A stretch of DNA of 64,000 bases from Piscinibacter aquaticus (GCA_007994965.1 VOPW01000001.1:2728001-2792000), one strand, 5' to 3'. Positions 1 through 10,446 are shown, counted from the first letter of the stretch. Translations and numbers: made by a program. The notes: a model not told the origin generated them from the sequence alone.

Positions 1-1206
1 ATCAGCCCGATCGCCGGCCAGCTGTTCGGTGCGAAGCACTACGGGGCCTGCGGCGCGCAGCTGCACCAGGGCCATGTGGTTGGCGCTGGCGCTGTCGGTG
101 CCCGGCTGCTGGTGCTGCTGTTCCCGCAGCCCTTCCTCGAACTCTCGCGCGCCTCGCCCGAGGTGTCGGCCAAGGTGCGCGGGCACCTGATGGCGCTGGC
201 CTTCGCGCTGCCGCCGGCGCTGCTGTTCACCGCCTTCCGCGGCTTCAACACCGCGGTGTCGCGGCCGAAGATCGTGATGCTGCTGCAGCTCGGGGCGCTG
301 GTGCTGAAGGTGCCGCTGACGGCGCTGTTCGTCTTCGGCGCCGGCCCGCTGCCGGCACTCGGCGCGCCCGGCTGCGGCATCGCCACGGCGGTGTGCATGC
401 TGCTGCAGCTCGGCGCGGTGTGGCTCATCCTCAAGCGCGATCCGTTCTATGCGCGCTTCCACATCGCCGACCATTTCTCCCCGCCACACCGTGCCAGCCT
501 GCTGGCGCTGGTGCGCCTGGGCGTGCCGATGGGCGGCTCGATCATGATCGAGGTGACCGGCTTCACCTTCATGGCCTTCTTCATCTCGCGGCTGGGCGCC
601 ACGCCGGTGGCCGGGCACCAGATCGCGGTCAACCTCGTCTCGCTGATGTTCATGATGCCGCTGGCGATCGCCAATGCGTCGAGCACGCTGGTGGCGCAGC
701 GCATCGGCGCCGGCGACATGGACGATGCCTACCGCGTCGGCTGGCACGGGCTGGAGATCGGCGTCGCGATCTCGGCGCTGATGGGCGGCTTCGTGTTCCT
801 GTTCCGCGAGCCCATCCTCGGCCTGTACACCCGCGATGCGGTGATCATGGCCGCGGCGATGCCGCTGCTCGCCTGGGTGGCGGTGTTCCACATCGCCGAT
901 GCGGCACAGGCCATCGCCGGCTTCGTGCTCCGCGCCTACCGCATCGCGGTGGTGCCGCTGGTGATCTACGCGATCGCGATCTGGGGCGTGGGCCTGGCCG
1001 GCGGTTATGCGGTCGGCTTCAACGTCACCGGGCTGACGCCGCCGGCGCTGCAGGGCGCGGTGGGCATGTGGTTCGCAGCGACCAGCGGTCTGGTGGTCGC
1101 GGGCACGGGGATGTGTGCGTTCCTGGCGTGGATGATCCGGCGCCGGGCCGCCCAAGCCGGATGGCGCCCCCGGGGGCAGGAGCGAAGCGACTGGGGGCCT
1201 GACTAG
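1..1206 (+). CDS. MATE family multidrug/Na+ antiporter, 5' end outside window
   Basis: Cytoplasmic-membrane efflux transporter of the multi antimicrobial extrusion family, exporting cationic compounds in exchange for Na+ or H+. The reading frame is open from base 1, where SPIAGQLFGA matches the conserved motif after the first MATE helices, so about 50 N-terminal residues are missing. About 400 residues remain with roughly ten hydrophobic helices, including GHQIAVNLVSLMFMMPLAI in the second half. Between about bases 75 and 110 the frame looks locally wrong (MWLALALSV appears in another frame), suggesting a compensating pair of indels. The last 13 residues are encoded by a GC-rich repeat element and are not part of the family fold. 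It converges with ybaK, and the two stop codons share one CTAG. Confidence 0.85.
   Translation: MSPIAGQLFGAKHYGACGAQLHQGHVVGAGAVGARLLVLLFPQPFLELSRASPEVSAKVRGHLMALAFALPPALLFTAFRGFNTAVSRPKIVMLLQLGALVLKVPLTALFVFGAGPLPALGAPGCGIATAVCMLLQLGAVWLILKRDPFYARFHIADHFSPPHRASLLALVRLGVPMGGSIMIEVTGFTFMAFFISRLGATPVAGHQIAVNLVSLMFMMPLAIANASSTLVAQRIGAGDMDDAYRVGWHGLEIGVAISALMGGFVFLFREPILGLYTRDAVIMAAAMPLLAWVAVFHIADAAQAIAGFVLRAYRIAVVPLVIYAIAIWGVGLAGGYAVGFNVTGLTPPALQGAVGMWFAATSGLVVAGTGMCAFLAWMIRRRAAQAGWRPRGQERSDWGPD
1163..1199 (-). repeat. Extragenic GC-rich palindromic repeat, copy 1, inside the MATE 3' end
   Basis: Read on the minus strand this is GCCCCC-AGTCGCTTCGCTCC-TGCCCCCGGGGGC, the same pattern of a GCCCCC block, a spacer containing TTCGCT, then a C-run/G-run palindrome as the repeat at 30140-30213. 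It forms the last codons of the MATE gene. I recognise the pattern from intergenic regions of Burkholderiales genomes; the copy relationship is seen by eye only. Confidence 0.55.
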
Positions 1207-1689
1207 ATCGCGCAGGTCACAGGGCGGGCTCCCAGGGCCGACGTGAGCACCGCCGGCTCGATGCCGACCAGATAGCCCCGCCGCCCGCCGTTGATGCAGA
1301 TCTTGGGCAGCGCCAGCACTGTCTCCTCCACGTAGACCGGCATCGCCTTGCGCGTTCCGAACGGCGAGGTGCCGCCGACGAGATACCCGCTGTGCCGCTG
1401 CGCCACTTCCGGCGTACAGGGCTCGACCGACTTTGCGCCGATCGCACGCGCCAGGTTCTTGGTGCTCACGGCGGTCGCCATGCATCAGCACGATCAGCGG
1501 CTCGCGCCTGTCGTCCTGCATCACCAGCGTCTTCACCACCGCGTGCTCGTCCAGGCCGAGCTGCTTCGCCGATTCGGCCGTGCCGCCATGCTCCACGTAC
1601 TCGTAGACGTGTTCGGTGAACGCGATGCCGCGCTCGCGCAGCCACGCGGTGGCCGGCGTCTCGCTGACGTGCTTGTCCTTCTTCGCCAT
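1203..1689 (-). CDS. ybaK: Cys-tRNA(Pro)/Ala-tRNA(Pro) deacylase YbaK (frameshifted)
   Basis: Trans-editing enzyme that hydrolyses Cys-tRNA(Pro), clearing mischarging by prolyl-tRNA synthetase. The family markers are present: EHGGTAESAKQLGLDEHAVVKTLVM in the N-terminal half, then STKNLARAIGAKSVEPCTPE and GYLVGGTSPFGTRK in the C-terminal half. The two halves are in different frames, joined near base 1480 within the conserved HGDR-VSTKNLARAIG segment, so one small indel breaks the gene. The start at 1689 (MAKKDKHVSETPA) gives about 160 residues, the family length. It stands alone between the convergent MATE gene and the rhomboid gene upstream on the same strand. Confidence 0.88.
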
Positions 1690-1711
1690 GGGCGCGGATT
1701 GTGACGCGGGC

Positions 1712-2335
1712 TCAGCCGAGCCAGACCGCGATCGCCCGGCCGATGGCGCTCGGCTCCGCCAGCGCCATGAAGACGAGGCCGGCCACCGCGCCGGCGGCAT
1801 GCGCATCGTGGTTGATGCGGCCGATGCCGGCGCGCCCGGCCATCAGGCTGTAGGCGAGGTAGCCGAGCGCGAACAGCGGCGCGGGAATCGGGAACGGGAT
1901 CGGCAGGATGTACAGCGACGAACCCGGGTGGACGATGATCGCCGCGAACACCACCGCGAGGATCGCGCCCGAGGCCCCGAGGCTCGAGTAGCCCGGGTTG
2001 CGCCGATGCAGCGCCCAGGTGGCGGCGCTGCTGGCCAGCAGACCGAAGGCATACAGCGCCACGAAGGCCGGGGTGCCGAGGCTGCGTTCGAGATCGAATC
2101 CGAAAGCCCAGAAGCTGAATCCGTTGAAGAGCAGGTGGGCGAAGTCGGCATGGATGAAGCCGCTGGTGACCAGCGTGTGCCACTGCCGCTGCGGCACGAG
2201 GTGGTAGGGCCGCAGCAGGTGCCGCTCGACGATCTGCGGCCGACCGTTGAGCGCCAGCAGGCTGACGATCACGATCACCGCCAGCAGCAGCGTGGCGGCG
2301 GGTGCGCCGCTGAAGAATCCGAAGGCTTCATGCAT
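1712..2335 (-). CDS. Rhomboid family intramembrane serine protease
   Basis: Membrane-embedded serine protease that cleaves transmembrane substrates. The 207-residue protein is in one intact frame. It shows the rhomboid sequence [18 protein letters not shown], the catalytic-serine motif [11 protein letters not shown] (GxSG) and the catalytic histidine in [14 protein letters not shown] near the C-terminus, with about six hydrophobic helices. I prefer the ATG at 2335 ([10 protein letters not shown]) over one 51 bases upstream because the extra residues are charged and not conserved. Substrate unknown. Confidence 0.85.
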   Translation of the reverse strand: MHEAFGFFSGAPAATLLLAVIVIVSLLALNGRPQIVERHLLRPYHLVPQRQWHTLVTSGFIHADFAHLLFNGFSFWAFGFDLERSLGTPAFVALYAFGLLASSAATWALHRRNPGYSSLGASGAILAVVFAAIIVHPGSSLYILPIPFPIPAPLFALGYLAYSLMAGRAGIGRINHDAHAAGAVAGLVFMALAEPSAIGRAIAVWLG

Positions 2336-2370
2336 GATGGGCCGCACTCTAACCACCGCCGAGGTGCCCT

Positions 2371-3437
2371 TTGGGCGATGTGCCAAGCGATGCGCCGAGC
2401 CACGCGCTGATCGATGCCTTCCGCGAGCAGGTGCGCTGGTGCGACCGGCTCGGCTCGCCCTTCAATGCGCGCGCTGATCGAATGGATGGCCGACGATTGG
2501 CGGGCCGCCGGGCCGATGCGTGCGCTGCTGCCGGCCTGGACGGCCGGGCCGCCAGGGCAGGACGGGTGCCGCTGCGCCCGGCGGGCGCCTTCCATGCGCT
2601 GGCGCTGTCGGGCCGGCATCTGCAGCTGTCGCACCTGTACCCGCCCGCCGCGGCGGCGTTCGATGCGCAGGCGCTCCACCGCTGCTGCGCCGGCTGCTCG
2701 TCGACGAAGCCGATCACTTCCGCACCTACCTCGCCAGCGCGCCGCAGACCAACGAGGTGATGCGCAGCGCGGTGCTGATCGGCGGCTACGCGGCCATCGC
2801 CGAGCGCACCGGCTTGCCGCTGGCGCTGCGCGAGGTCGGCGCCAGCGCCGGCCTCAACCTGCTGTGGGATCGCTTCCACTACACGCTGGGCGAACAGCGC
2901 TGGGGCGACGAAGCGAGCCCGGTTCGCATCGTCTCCGACTGGCGCGGACACGTTCCCTCGCTGCCGCCGCGCATCGCGGTGGCCGACCGGCGCGGCAACG
3001 ACCTGCTGCCGATCGACGTGGGCGACGACGCTGCCGTGCTGCGCCTGCGCAGCTACGTGTGGCCCGATCAGGCGGCGCGCATGGCGCGGCTGCAGGGCGC
3101 GCTCGCACTGGCGCGGCGCGAGCGGCCGGTGGTGGATGCCGGCGACGCCGCGGCGTGGGTGGCGCGTGAGCTCGCCGCGCCGCGGCCCGATGCCGTGACG
3201 GTGCTGGCGCACTCGGTGGTTTGGCAGTACCTGCCGCCCGAGACGCGCGAACGCATCGACGCCGCACTCGCGGCAGCGGCCCGACAGGCCCGCGACGATG
3301 GGCCGCTGGCTCTGGCTGCGCATGGAGTTCTACGCCAGCGGCGCGCCGGCCGAGCTGCGGCTCACGCTGTGGCCCGATGGCGTGGAGCGCACGCTGGCAG
3401 AGCCCATCCGCATGGCGAATGGGTCGAGTGGGTATGA
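2371..3437 (+). CDS. DUF2332 domain protein (multiple frameshifts)
   Basis: Conserved cytosolic protein of unknown function. The DUF2332 core is clear: [20 protein letters not shown], then [25 protein letters not shown] and later [18 protein letters not shown]. The protein has to be assembled from all three frames: SPFNAR in one, [23 protein letters not shown] in a second, back to the first for the next part, the third for the core, then [28 protein letters not shown] in the first again, ending [11 protein letters not shown] in the third. At least five indels in about 1 kb make this one of the worst-affected genes. Assembled length is about 355 residues, normal for the family. Confidence 0.75.
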
Positions 3438-3440
3438 AGC

Positions 3441-4511
3441 TCACTGCGCCGGGTCGCGGTGCTTCCAGCGGATCGCATCGATCTCGGCCAGCAGTTCCGG
3501 CGAGCGTGGTGCCCCAGGCCGCGAGGTTCTGGTCGAGCTGCGCGATGCTGGTCACGCCGATGATGGTGCTGGTCACGCGCCAGCTGCCGTAGCAGAAGGC
3601 CAACGCGAGCTGCGCCGGCGTCATGCCGTGCCGCCGAGCGAGATCGTTGTAGAGCTTCGCCGCCTCCAGCGCTTCGGGCCGTGCCCAGCGCTGCTTCTTC
3701 ATCGTCTCGAACATCGCCAGCCGCCCCGGCTGCTCGGCGCCGTTGAGGCCGATGGCGTCGTACTTGCCGGTCAGCGCGCCGAAGGCCAGCGGCGAATAGG
3801 CCAGCAGCGACACCTGCAGCCGGTGCATCACCTCGTCCAGGCCGTTGTCGAGCGCGCGGCTGGTCAGCGCGTAGGGGTTCTGCACGGTGGCCACGCGCGG
3901 CAGGCCATGCATCTCGGCGAGCTTGACGAACTCGGCCACGCCGTAGGGCGATTCGTTGGACAGCCCGATGCAGCGCACCTTGCCGGCCTTCACGAGCGTG
4001 GCCATCGCCTCCAGCTGCGTGCGGATCGACGACACCTCGCGGTCCTTCGACGGGTCGAAGTACAGCGCACCGAAGCTCGGCACGTTCCGTGCCGGCCAGT
4101 GGATCTGGTACAGGTCGATCACGTCGGTGCGCAGCCGCTTGAGGCTGTCGTTGCAGGCCCCGACGATGTCGGCTTCGGTGAATCGGGGCTGCCGTGGCGG
4201 ATCCAGTCCATGCCGCGCGCCGGCCCGGCCACCTTGGTGGCCAGTACCACCTTGCCGCGCGCGCGGGCCGCGAGGCGAACCAGTTGCCGATGATGGTCTC
4301 GGTTGCACCGAAGGTCTCGCGCCGGGCCGGCACCGAATACATCTCGGCGGTGTCGATGAAGTTGATGCCGCGCGCAAGCGTGGTCGAGGATCGCGTGGGC
4401 CTCGCGTTCGGCGACCTGTTCGCCGAAGGTCATCGTGCCCAGGCAGATGGGGGTGACGGAGAGATCGGTTCGGCCCAGGGGCGCTGCGGGAAAGCGGAGT
4501 TCATGCGCCAA
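3441..4511 (-). CDS. NADP(H)-dependent aldo/keto reductase, Tas-like (frameshifted)
   Basis: Cytosolic TIM-barrel oxidoreductase. It begins MAHELRFPAAPLGRTDLSVTP with the family GTMTFGEQ motif from a likely TTG start at 4511, and continues in other frames with MYSVPARRETFGATETIIGNW and FTEADIVGACNDSLKRLRTDVIDLYQIHWPAR. Further matches are GKVRCIGLSNESPYGV, VQNPYALTSRALDNGLDEVM and VTSTIIGVTSIAQLDQNL. The last residues are recovered by a shift near 3495, ending EIDAIRWKHRDPAQ. At least four frame changes occur. Length of about 355 residues and the order of motifs match E. coli Tas. Its natural substrate is not inferable. Confidence 0.82.
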
Positions 4512-4541
4512 GTCTACGGGGCGAGTGCGGACGGACGGTCT

Positions 4542-4577
4542 TTGATGAATTATTGTTTTACAGTAAACTTTTGCTGT
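4542..4577 (+). promoter_or_regulatory. Candidate promoter with overlapping palindromic operator for the DUF2975-HTH operon
   Basis: TTGATG (4542-4547) and TAAACT (4564-4569) are separated by 16 bases and resemble sigma-70 boxes in an unusually AT-rich patch. The imperfect dyad ACAGTAAAC/TTTTGCTGT (4560-4577, 14 of 18 positions symmetric) covers the -10 box, 25 bases before the ATG at 4603. A dimeric HTH repressor binding here would block the promoter; the HTH protein encoded at 5161 is the obvious candidate (inference). Confidence 0.5.
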
Positions 4578-4602
4578 GATTCAGCAAGCACGGAGCCATC
4601 CC

Positions 4603-5147
4603 ATGACGCCTTCTTCCCAGGTCGCCCGCCGGCTCGGGCGTGTCGTGCTCGTCGTGCGGGCGCTGTGCGTGCTGGGCGTGCTCACGCTGCTGATGGTGCC
4701 GGTGTGGTTCTGGCTTTCGCCGGAGAACGTGCGCGCGCTGGGCCGCAGATGGCCGGCCTCAGCGCCGAAATCGCCGTCGACGATCGCGCGCGGGCGCTCG
4801 GCGCCGCGGTATCGCTGCTGCCCGTCGGCGTTGGCCTGTATGCGCTGTGGCAACTGTGGCGCCTGTTCGCCGAATACGGCGCCGGGCGCGTCTTCGGCCG
4901 CGAGGCGCAGTCGCGCTTGAAGCGCTTCGCCTGGGCGCTGCTCGCGGCCGCGCTGCTCGCGCCGCTGGTCCGGGCAGCGATGTCGGTGGTGCTCACGCTC
5001 GGCAATCCGCCCGGGCAGCGGCAGCTGGTGATCGGCCTGTCGTGGGACGACTATCTGGCCGTGCTCCTCGCCGTCGTGCTCATCGCCATCGCCACCGTGA
5101 TGGCCGAGGCGGTGCGCGTGGCCGAAGAGAACGAAGGCTTCGTCTGA
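4603..5147 (+). CDS. DUF2975 family membrane protein (frameshifted)
   Basis: Small integral membrane protein of the DUF2975 family. Four hydrophobic segments are visible: GRVVLVVRALCVLGVLTLLMVPVWFW, AVSLLPVGVGLYALWQLWRLF, FAWALLAAALLAPLVRAAMSVVL and DDYLAVLLAVVLIAIATVM. The motif YGAGRVFGREAQSRLKRFAW between helices 2 and 3 is typical of the family. One indel near 4746 separates the first helix from the rest. DUF2975 genes are regularly paired with a short Cro/C1-type HTH gene, as here (5161). The pair usually forms one transcript, and the membrane protein may control the regulator, although its mechanism is unknown. Confidence 0.78.
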
Positions 5148-5160
5148 GGGCCGCGTCGCC

Positions 5161-5388
5161 ATGCCCATCGTCGTGAATCTCGACGTGATGCTCGCGCGCC
5201 GCAAGATGCGCTCTCGCGAACTCGCCGAGCACGTCGGCATCACCGAGCAGAACATCTCGCTGCTCAAGTCGGGCAAGGTGCGCGGCGTGCGCTTCGACAC
5301 GCTGTCGCGCATCTGCGCCGTACTCGAGTGCCAGCCCGGCGACATCCTCGAATACCGGCCTGGGCCCGAGGAACCGGACGAGGCGTGA
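5161..5388 (+). CDS. Short Cro/C1-type HTH regulator (YozG-like)
   Basis: A 75-residue DNA-binding protein made only of a helix-turn-helix domain: MLARRKMRSRELAEHVGITEQNISLLKSGKVRGVRFDTLSRICAVLECQPGDILEY. This is the classic companion of DUF2975 proteins. It starts 13 bases after that gene's stop. The frame is intact. It likely represses its own promoter at 4542-4577 (inference from the palindrome). Its stop codon overlaps the start of the next gene (GTGA), so all three are probably translated together. Confidence 0.88.
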   Translation: MPIVVNLDVMLARRKMRSRELAEHVGITEQNISLLKSGKVRGVRFDTLSRICAVLECQPGDILEYRPGPEEPDEA

Positions 5389-5970
5389 GCCCCGATTCGT
5401 CCGTCGCGCGGAAGCTGGCTGCGGCCCTCGTCGCGCTGATGCACTGGCGCTGCTGGCTTGGTGGTTGCGCGGTGATCCCCGTGAGGCGCGGCCCGCCGCC
5501 GACGTGCCGCGTGTCAGCGTGCGGCTGATCGCGCTGGCGCCGGCGCCGGCTGCCGCGCCGGTGCCACTGCCGTCTGCGACACCGCCAAGGGTCCATCCGG
5601 CCCCACGGGCCGTGCGCCGCCCTCGGCCGCTGCCTGAAGCCGACGCGGAGGCACTCGCGGCACCGCAGGCCATCACGCTGACTGCTCCCGAGCCCGCCGC
5701 ATCGCAGCCGCCGGCCGATCCAGCGCCCTCGCTGATGGATGGCGAAGCCACCCGCCGCGCCATCCGTGCCGCCGCGCGCGGCCGGGCCTCGCCGCGGTGG
5801 CCGGCCGCCAAGGGCCTGCGCTGCAGACTCCCGAGGAACGCCTGGGCGGCGAGGTGCAGCGCAGCGCCAAGGGCGATTGCCTGAAGGGCGAATACCTCGG
5901 CGGCGGCATGGGCCTGCTGAGCCTGCCCTTCCTCGCCGCCGCAGCGCTGCGCGACCAGTGCCGCCGCTAG
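5385..5970 (+). CDS. Hypothetical membrane-anchored proline-rich protein (frameshifted)
   Basis: Not recognised as a named family. The GTG start at 5385 overlaps the HTH stop. Assembled over three frames it has one N-terminal hydrophobic segment (RKLAAALVALM then LALLAWWL), a proline/alanine-rich stretch (RLIALAPAPAAAPVPLPSA and on to PADPAPSL) resembling the periplasmic linker of TonB-like proteins, and a C-terminal part with one conserved-looking cysteine, RSAKGDCLKGEYLGGGMGLLSLPFL. At least two indels (about 5450 and 5790). Probably a periplasm-facing anchored protein; TonB-like function is speculation. Confidence 0.5.
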
Positions 5971-6086
5971 GCAGCGGCTGAACACATGGGCGGGCGATGG
6001 CCCGCCCAGTGGCTCCAACGGCCGATGCGGTGAACCGGCGCGCTGCGAAGAATGGCGCCGTGTCCGCTCCATCGAAACCGAACCCC

Positions 6087-7039
6087 ATGCCCCACGCCAG
6101 CCGCCTCGCCTTGCTCGAGACCATGATGTTGATCCGCGCCCACGAGGAGCGGCTCGCCAGGACGCCGGCCAGACGCCCGGCACCTGCACCGCCGTCGGCC
6201 AGGGAAGCCGCCGCTGCCGGCGTGATGGCTGCGCTGCAGCCGCGCGACCGCATCCTCACCAACCACCGCAGCGCCGGCCACCTGCTGGCCCGCGGCGCCG
6301 AACCAGGCCGCCTGATGGCCGAGATCATGGGCCGCGCCACCGCCTGCCGCGGCAAGAGCGGCTCGCTGCACGTCAGCGCGAAGGAACTCGGCGTGGTGCT
6401 CACCTCCACCATCGTCGGCGGCGAACTCTCGCTCGCCCCGGCGTGGCACTGGCCCAGAAGATGGGCTGCGCAGGCACCGAGGCCGGCGGCATCACCACCG
6501 TGATCTTCGGCGACGGCGCGGCCTGCGAGGGCATCCTGCACGAGTCGGTGAACTGGCCGTCACCTGGAAGCTGCCGCTGCTCTACGTCTGCGAGAACAAC
6601 CAGTGGCAGGCCTTCGTGCGCCGCGACGAGACCATGCCGGTGGCCGAGGTGCGCGAATGGGTGCAGGGCCATGGCCTGCCGACCTTCGCGGTGGACGGCA
6701 ACGACGTGGAGGCGGTGCGACGCGCCGCGCTCGCCGCCGCCGAGCACGTGCGCCGCCGCGGCACGCCCTACTTCCTCGAACTCGTCACCTACCGCCAGCG
6801 CGGCCACTACGAGCCCGACGACCAGGGCCTACGTCGATGCCGACGAGCTGGCGCGCTGGAAGGCGCGCGATCCCGTTGCGATGCTGCACGACCGGCTGCT
6901 CGCCGAGGGCGTGCTGGCCCGCGGCGAACTCACCCACATCGAGCAGCGTGTGGCCGACACCATCGCCGCGGCGCACGCCTTCGCCAGCGCATCGCCCTGG
7001 CCCGACCTGCGCGAACTCACCACCGACGTCTACGCCTGA
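6087..7039 (+). CDS. 2-oxoacid (pyruvate/acetoin) dehydrogenase E1 component, alpha subunit (frameshifted)
   Basis: Thiamine-diphosphate-dependent decarboxylase subunit that pairs with the beta subunit encoded next. Family landmarks occur in order: LETMMLIRAHEERLA, ILTNHRSAGHLLARGAEPGRLMAEIMGR, GKSGSLH, the TPP/Mg2+ motif GDGAACEGILHESVNW, and LPLLYVCENNQWQAF followed by FAVDGNDVEAVRRAA and YRQRGHYEPDD. The RSAGHLLARG and GKSGSLH variants resemble acetoin dehydrogenase and PDH alpha subunits of the alpha2-beta2 type. At least three indels (near 6440, 6555 and 6825). About 317 residues when assembled, as expected. No E2 or E3 gene follows, so the substrate cannot be fixed from context. Confidence 0.82.
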
Positions 7040-7051
7040 GCGCCCTTGCCC

Positions 7052-8040
<989 letters not shown>

Positions 8041-8051
8041 GGCGCGCGGCC

Positions 8052-8566
8052 ATGATCCACGGCCTGCACCACAGCGCCTACCGCTGCCGCAATTCGGAAG
8101 CCACGCGCGCCTTCTACGAAGACTTCCTCGGCCTGCCGCTGGCCGGCGCGCTGCACATCGAGCACGAAGACCGGGCGCCGCACCGATGTGCTGCACACCT
8201 TCTTCCGGCTCGGCGACGGCGCCTACCTCGCCTTCTTCGAGGCGCCGGACCTGCCCTTCGAGTTCCGCGCGCAGCACGACTTCGACCTGCACATCGCGCT
8301 GCGCGTGGACGAGCCGGCGCTCGGCGCGATGATCCTGCTCGCGCAGGATGCCGGCATCGAGGTGCGCGGCATCTCCGACCACGGCTTCATCCGCTCGATC
8401 TACCTGCGCGACCCGAACGGCTATGTCGTCGAACTGACGGCGCCGGTGGCCGGTGCGGGCGGAGGCGCGATGGATGCGCTGCGCGCGCGCGGGCGCTGGC
8501 CTCGTGGACCCAGCGCCGCAGTGCCAGCCGCCAGCTCCTGGCAACACCGCCTCGATGGCCACCTGA
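8052..8566 (+). CDS. VOC (glyoxalase-fold) family protein, C-terminus uncertain
   Basis: Vicinal-oxygen-chelate metalloprotein. The first half-domain has GLHHSAYRCRNSEATRAFYEDFLGLPL, and after an indel near 8175 the second has FRLGDGAYLAFFEAP, HDFDLHIALRV and RSIYLRDPNGYVVELTAP. The HH pair, the second-domain His and the Glu of VVELT are the usual divalent-metal ligands. It follows the E1 beta gene by 11 bases and may belong to the same operon. The end is unclear: past about 8490 the frame shifts (RARALASWTQRRSASRQ in another frame) and runs into the convergent DUF2917 gene. I place the end at a TGA at 8566, tentatively. Substrate unknown. Confidence 0.65.
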
Positions 8567-8774
8567 GCGGCGACCTCGGCACCGATCAGCACGCCGCCGC
8601 CCGGCGCGAGCGGCAGCACGTCACCCGCATCGAGGAAGTGATCGTCCGGATCACCCGGCCGTGTGAGCCACACGCGCCCGCTCACCACGCGCAGCCGCAC
8701 GGCCTCGGCCCGGCGCCAGCGCAGCAGCTGGCCGTCGGAGAGTTGCAGCACGAGGGGGTGGCGAACTTGAGCAT
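8510..8774 (-). CDS. DUF2917 domain protein (frameshifted near start)
   Basis: Small conserved protein of unknown function with a cupin-like beta-rich core. The DUF2917 pattern is LVLQLSDGQLLRWRRAEAVRLRVVSGRVWLT followed by RPGDPDDHFLDAGDVLPLAPGGGVLIGAE. The ATG at 8774 (MLKFATP) is out of frame with this core, by one base in a run of five C, probably a lost C. The 3' boundary is approximate because no stop appears in the core frame near the expected end. It is transcribed divergently from the MocR-type regulator at 8940, whose operator-like repeats lie between them. Confidence 0.6.
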
Positions 8775-8850
8775 GGCGGTGTCCCGGTGAGGAAGGGCAG
8801 GCCAGTGTCGGCAGCCGCGCGATCCGGCGACAGACGCAGCACCGACCGAA

Positions 8851-8918
8851 GTACACCGGTACAGCAGCGCGCGGCGGGCTTCTGTACTGGCGGCCTATGG
8901 GCACCTCTGTACCGGTAC
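8851..8918. promoter_or_regulatory. Three CTGTACYGG boxes: probable MocR operator
   Basis: CTGTACYGG occurs at 8882-8890 and 8907-8915 as direct repeats 25 bases apart, and inverted (CCGGTACAG) at 8856-8864. The outer copies sit inside longer palindromes, GTACACCGGTAC (8851-8862) and GTACCGGTAC (8909-8918). All three lie in the 165-base gap between DUF2917 and the MocR-type gene. Direct repeats plus an inverted copy are the usual operator layout for MocR/PdxR/GabR regulators (established knowledge); binding here is inference. Confidence 0.55.
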
Positions 8919-8939
8919 GCCCGCGCGAACGGGTTCACA

Positions 8940-10446
8940 ATGGCCCGCATGGACGCTGACGCCGACGCCTCCGCTCCCCTGTACCAGCGCATCGCCGCAC
9001 AGATCGAGGCGGCGATCGCCAGCGGCGCGATGCGCGCCGGCGCGCGGCTGCCCTCGGTACGCGCCCTCGCCCAGCAGCATGCGGTGAGCATGAGCACGGC
9101 GCTGCAGGTCTACCGCTGGCTGGAGAACCGCGGCGTGGCCGAGGCACGGCCGAAGTCCGGCTACTTCGTCGCGCCGCGTGCGCCGGTGCTGCCCGAGCCG
9201 ATGCTCGACCTGCGCATGGAAGCGCCGTCGCTGGTCAACATGGACCGGGTGCTGCAGGAGTTCCTCTGGATCGTCAACGATCCGCTGGCGGTGCCCTCGT
9301 TCCATGCGCAGCCGGCGCGCTCGCTGCTGCCCGAGGCCAAGCTGCAGGCGCTGATGGCCGGCGTGAACCGCCGCCACCCCGAGTACGCCTCGCGCTGCCA
9401 GATGGACGGCAGCGCCGCGCTGCGTCAGCAGATCGCGCGCCGCGCGGTGAGCTCCGGCGTGCAGCTGCGGCCCGACGAGATCGTCATCACCAACGGCGGG
9501 CTGGAAGCGGTCTACCTCGCGCTGCGCACGGTGGCCGCGGCCGGCGACACCATCGTGCTGGAGTCGCCCACCTACTTCCACCTGCTGCAGGTGATCGAGA
9601 GCCTGGGCATGCGCGCGCTCGAGATCCCTCGCATCCGCGCGACGGCATCTCGCTCGAGGCGCTGGAGTTCGCCACCCGCGAGCCCGGCGCAGTGAAGGCC
9701 TGCGTGCTGCTGCCCAACTTTCCGAATCCCATGGGCAGCCCGGTGCCGGTGGAGCGCAAGCGCGCGCTGGTGCAGCTGGCGGTGGAGCGCGGCCTCACGC
9801 TGATCGAGAGCGACATCTACGGCGAGCTCTACTTCGGCGAGCAGCGCCCGCCGGTGCTCAAGAGCTTCGACGCGGAGTTCCAGGGCCGAGCCGACATCAT
9901 GCTGTGCTCGGCCTTCACCAAGACCGTGGCGCCCGGCTACCGCATCGGCTGGGTGGCACCGGGCCGGCACTTCCTGAAGACGCAGGCGCTGAAGTTCCGC
10001 ACCTCGGTGGCCTGCCCGATGGTCACGCAGGAGGTGCTGGCGCAGTTCATCGCCGATGGCGGCTACGACCACCACCTGCGCCGCCTGCGCGCCGCGCTGA
10101 AGACGCAGATGCACCAGATGGTCGATGCGGTGGCACGGCACTTTCCGATGGGCTGCCGCCTGAGCCTGCCGCAGGGCGGCATGATGCTGTGGATCGAACT
10201 GCCGCGGCATGTCGATTCGCGCGAGGTCTTCGCGCTGGCGCGGCTGGAGCACATCGGCGTGGCACCGGGCGCGGCCTTCTCGACCACGCGTCGCTTCGAC
10301 CATTTCATCCGGCTGCAGTACGGCGAGCCTTCACCGCGCAGACCGAGGCGGCGATCCGCCGGCTCGGGCAGATCATCGATCGGCTGGCCAAGCGCTCGCC
10401 GCGCGATGCGGCGGCAGCAAGCAGTGACATGCGCGCCCATGCCTGA
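8940..10446 (+). CDS. MocR-family regulator: GntR wHTH fused to PLP aminotransferase fold (frameshifted)
   Basis: Transcription factor with an N-terminal GntR winged helix (residues about 10-75: LYQRIAAQIEAAIASGAMRAGARLPSVRALAQQHAVS with STALQVYRWLENRG) fused to a class I aminotransferase-like domain. The latter includes ITNGGLEAVYLALRTVAAAGDTIVLESPTYF, LLPNFPNPMGSPVP and the lysine-bearing SAFTKTVAPGYRIGWVAPG, so the PLP-binding lysine is present. Indels near 9640 and 10330 break the frame. The final segment FTAQTEAAIRRLGQIIDRLAKR ends at 10446, overlapping the MFS start. Such proteins sense PLP or amino compounds and control neighbours, here plausibly itself, DUF2917 and the MFS gene. Confidence 0.85.
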
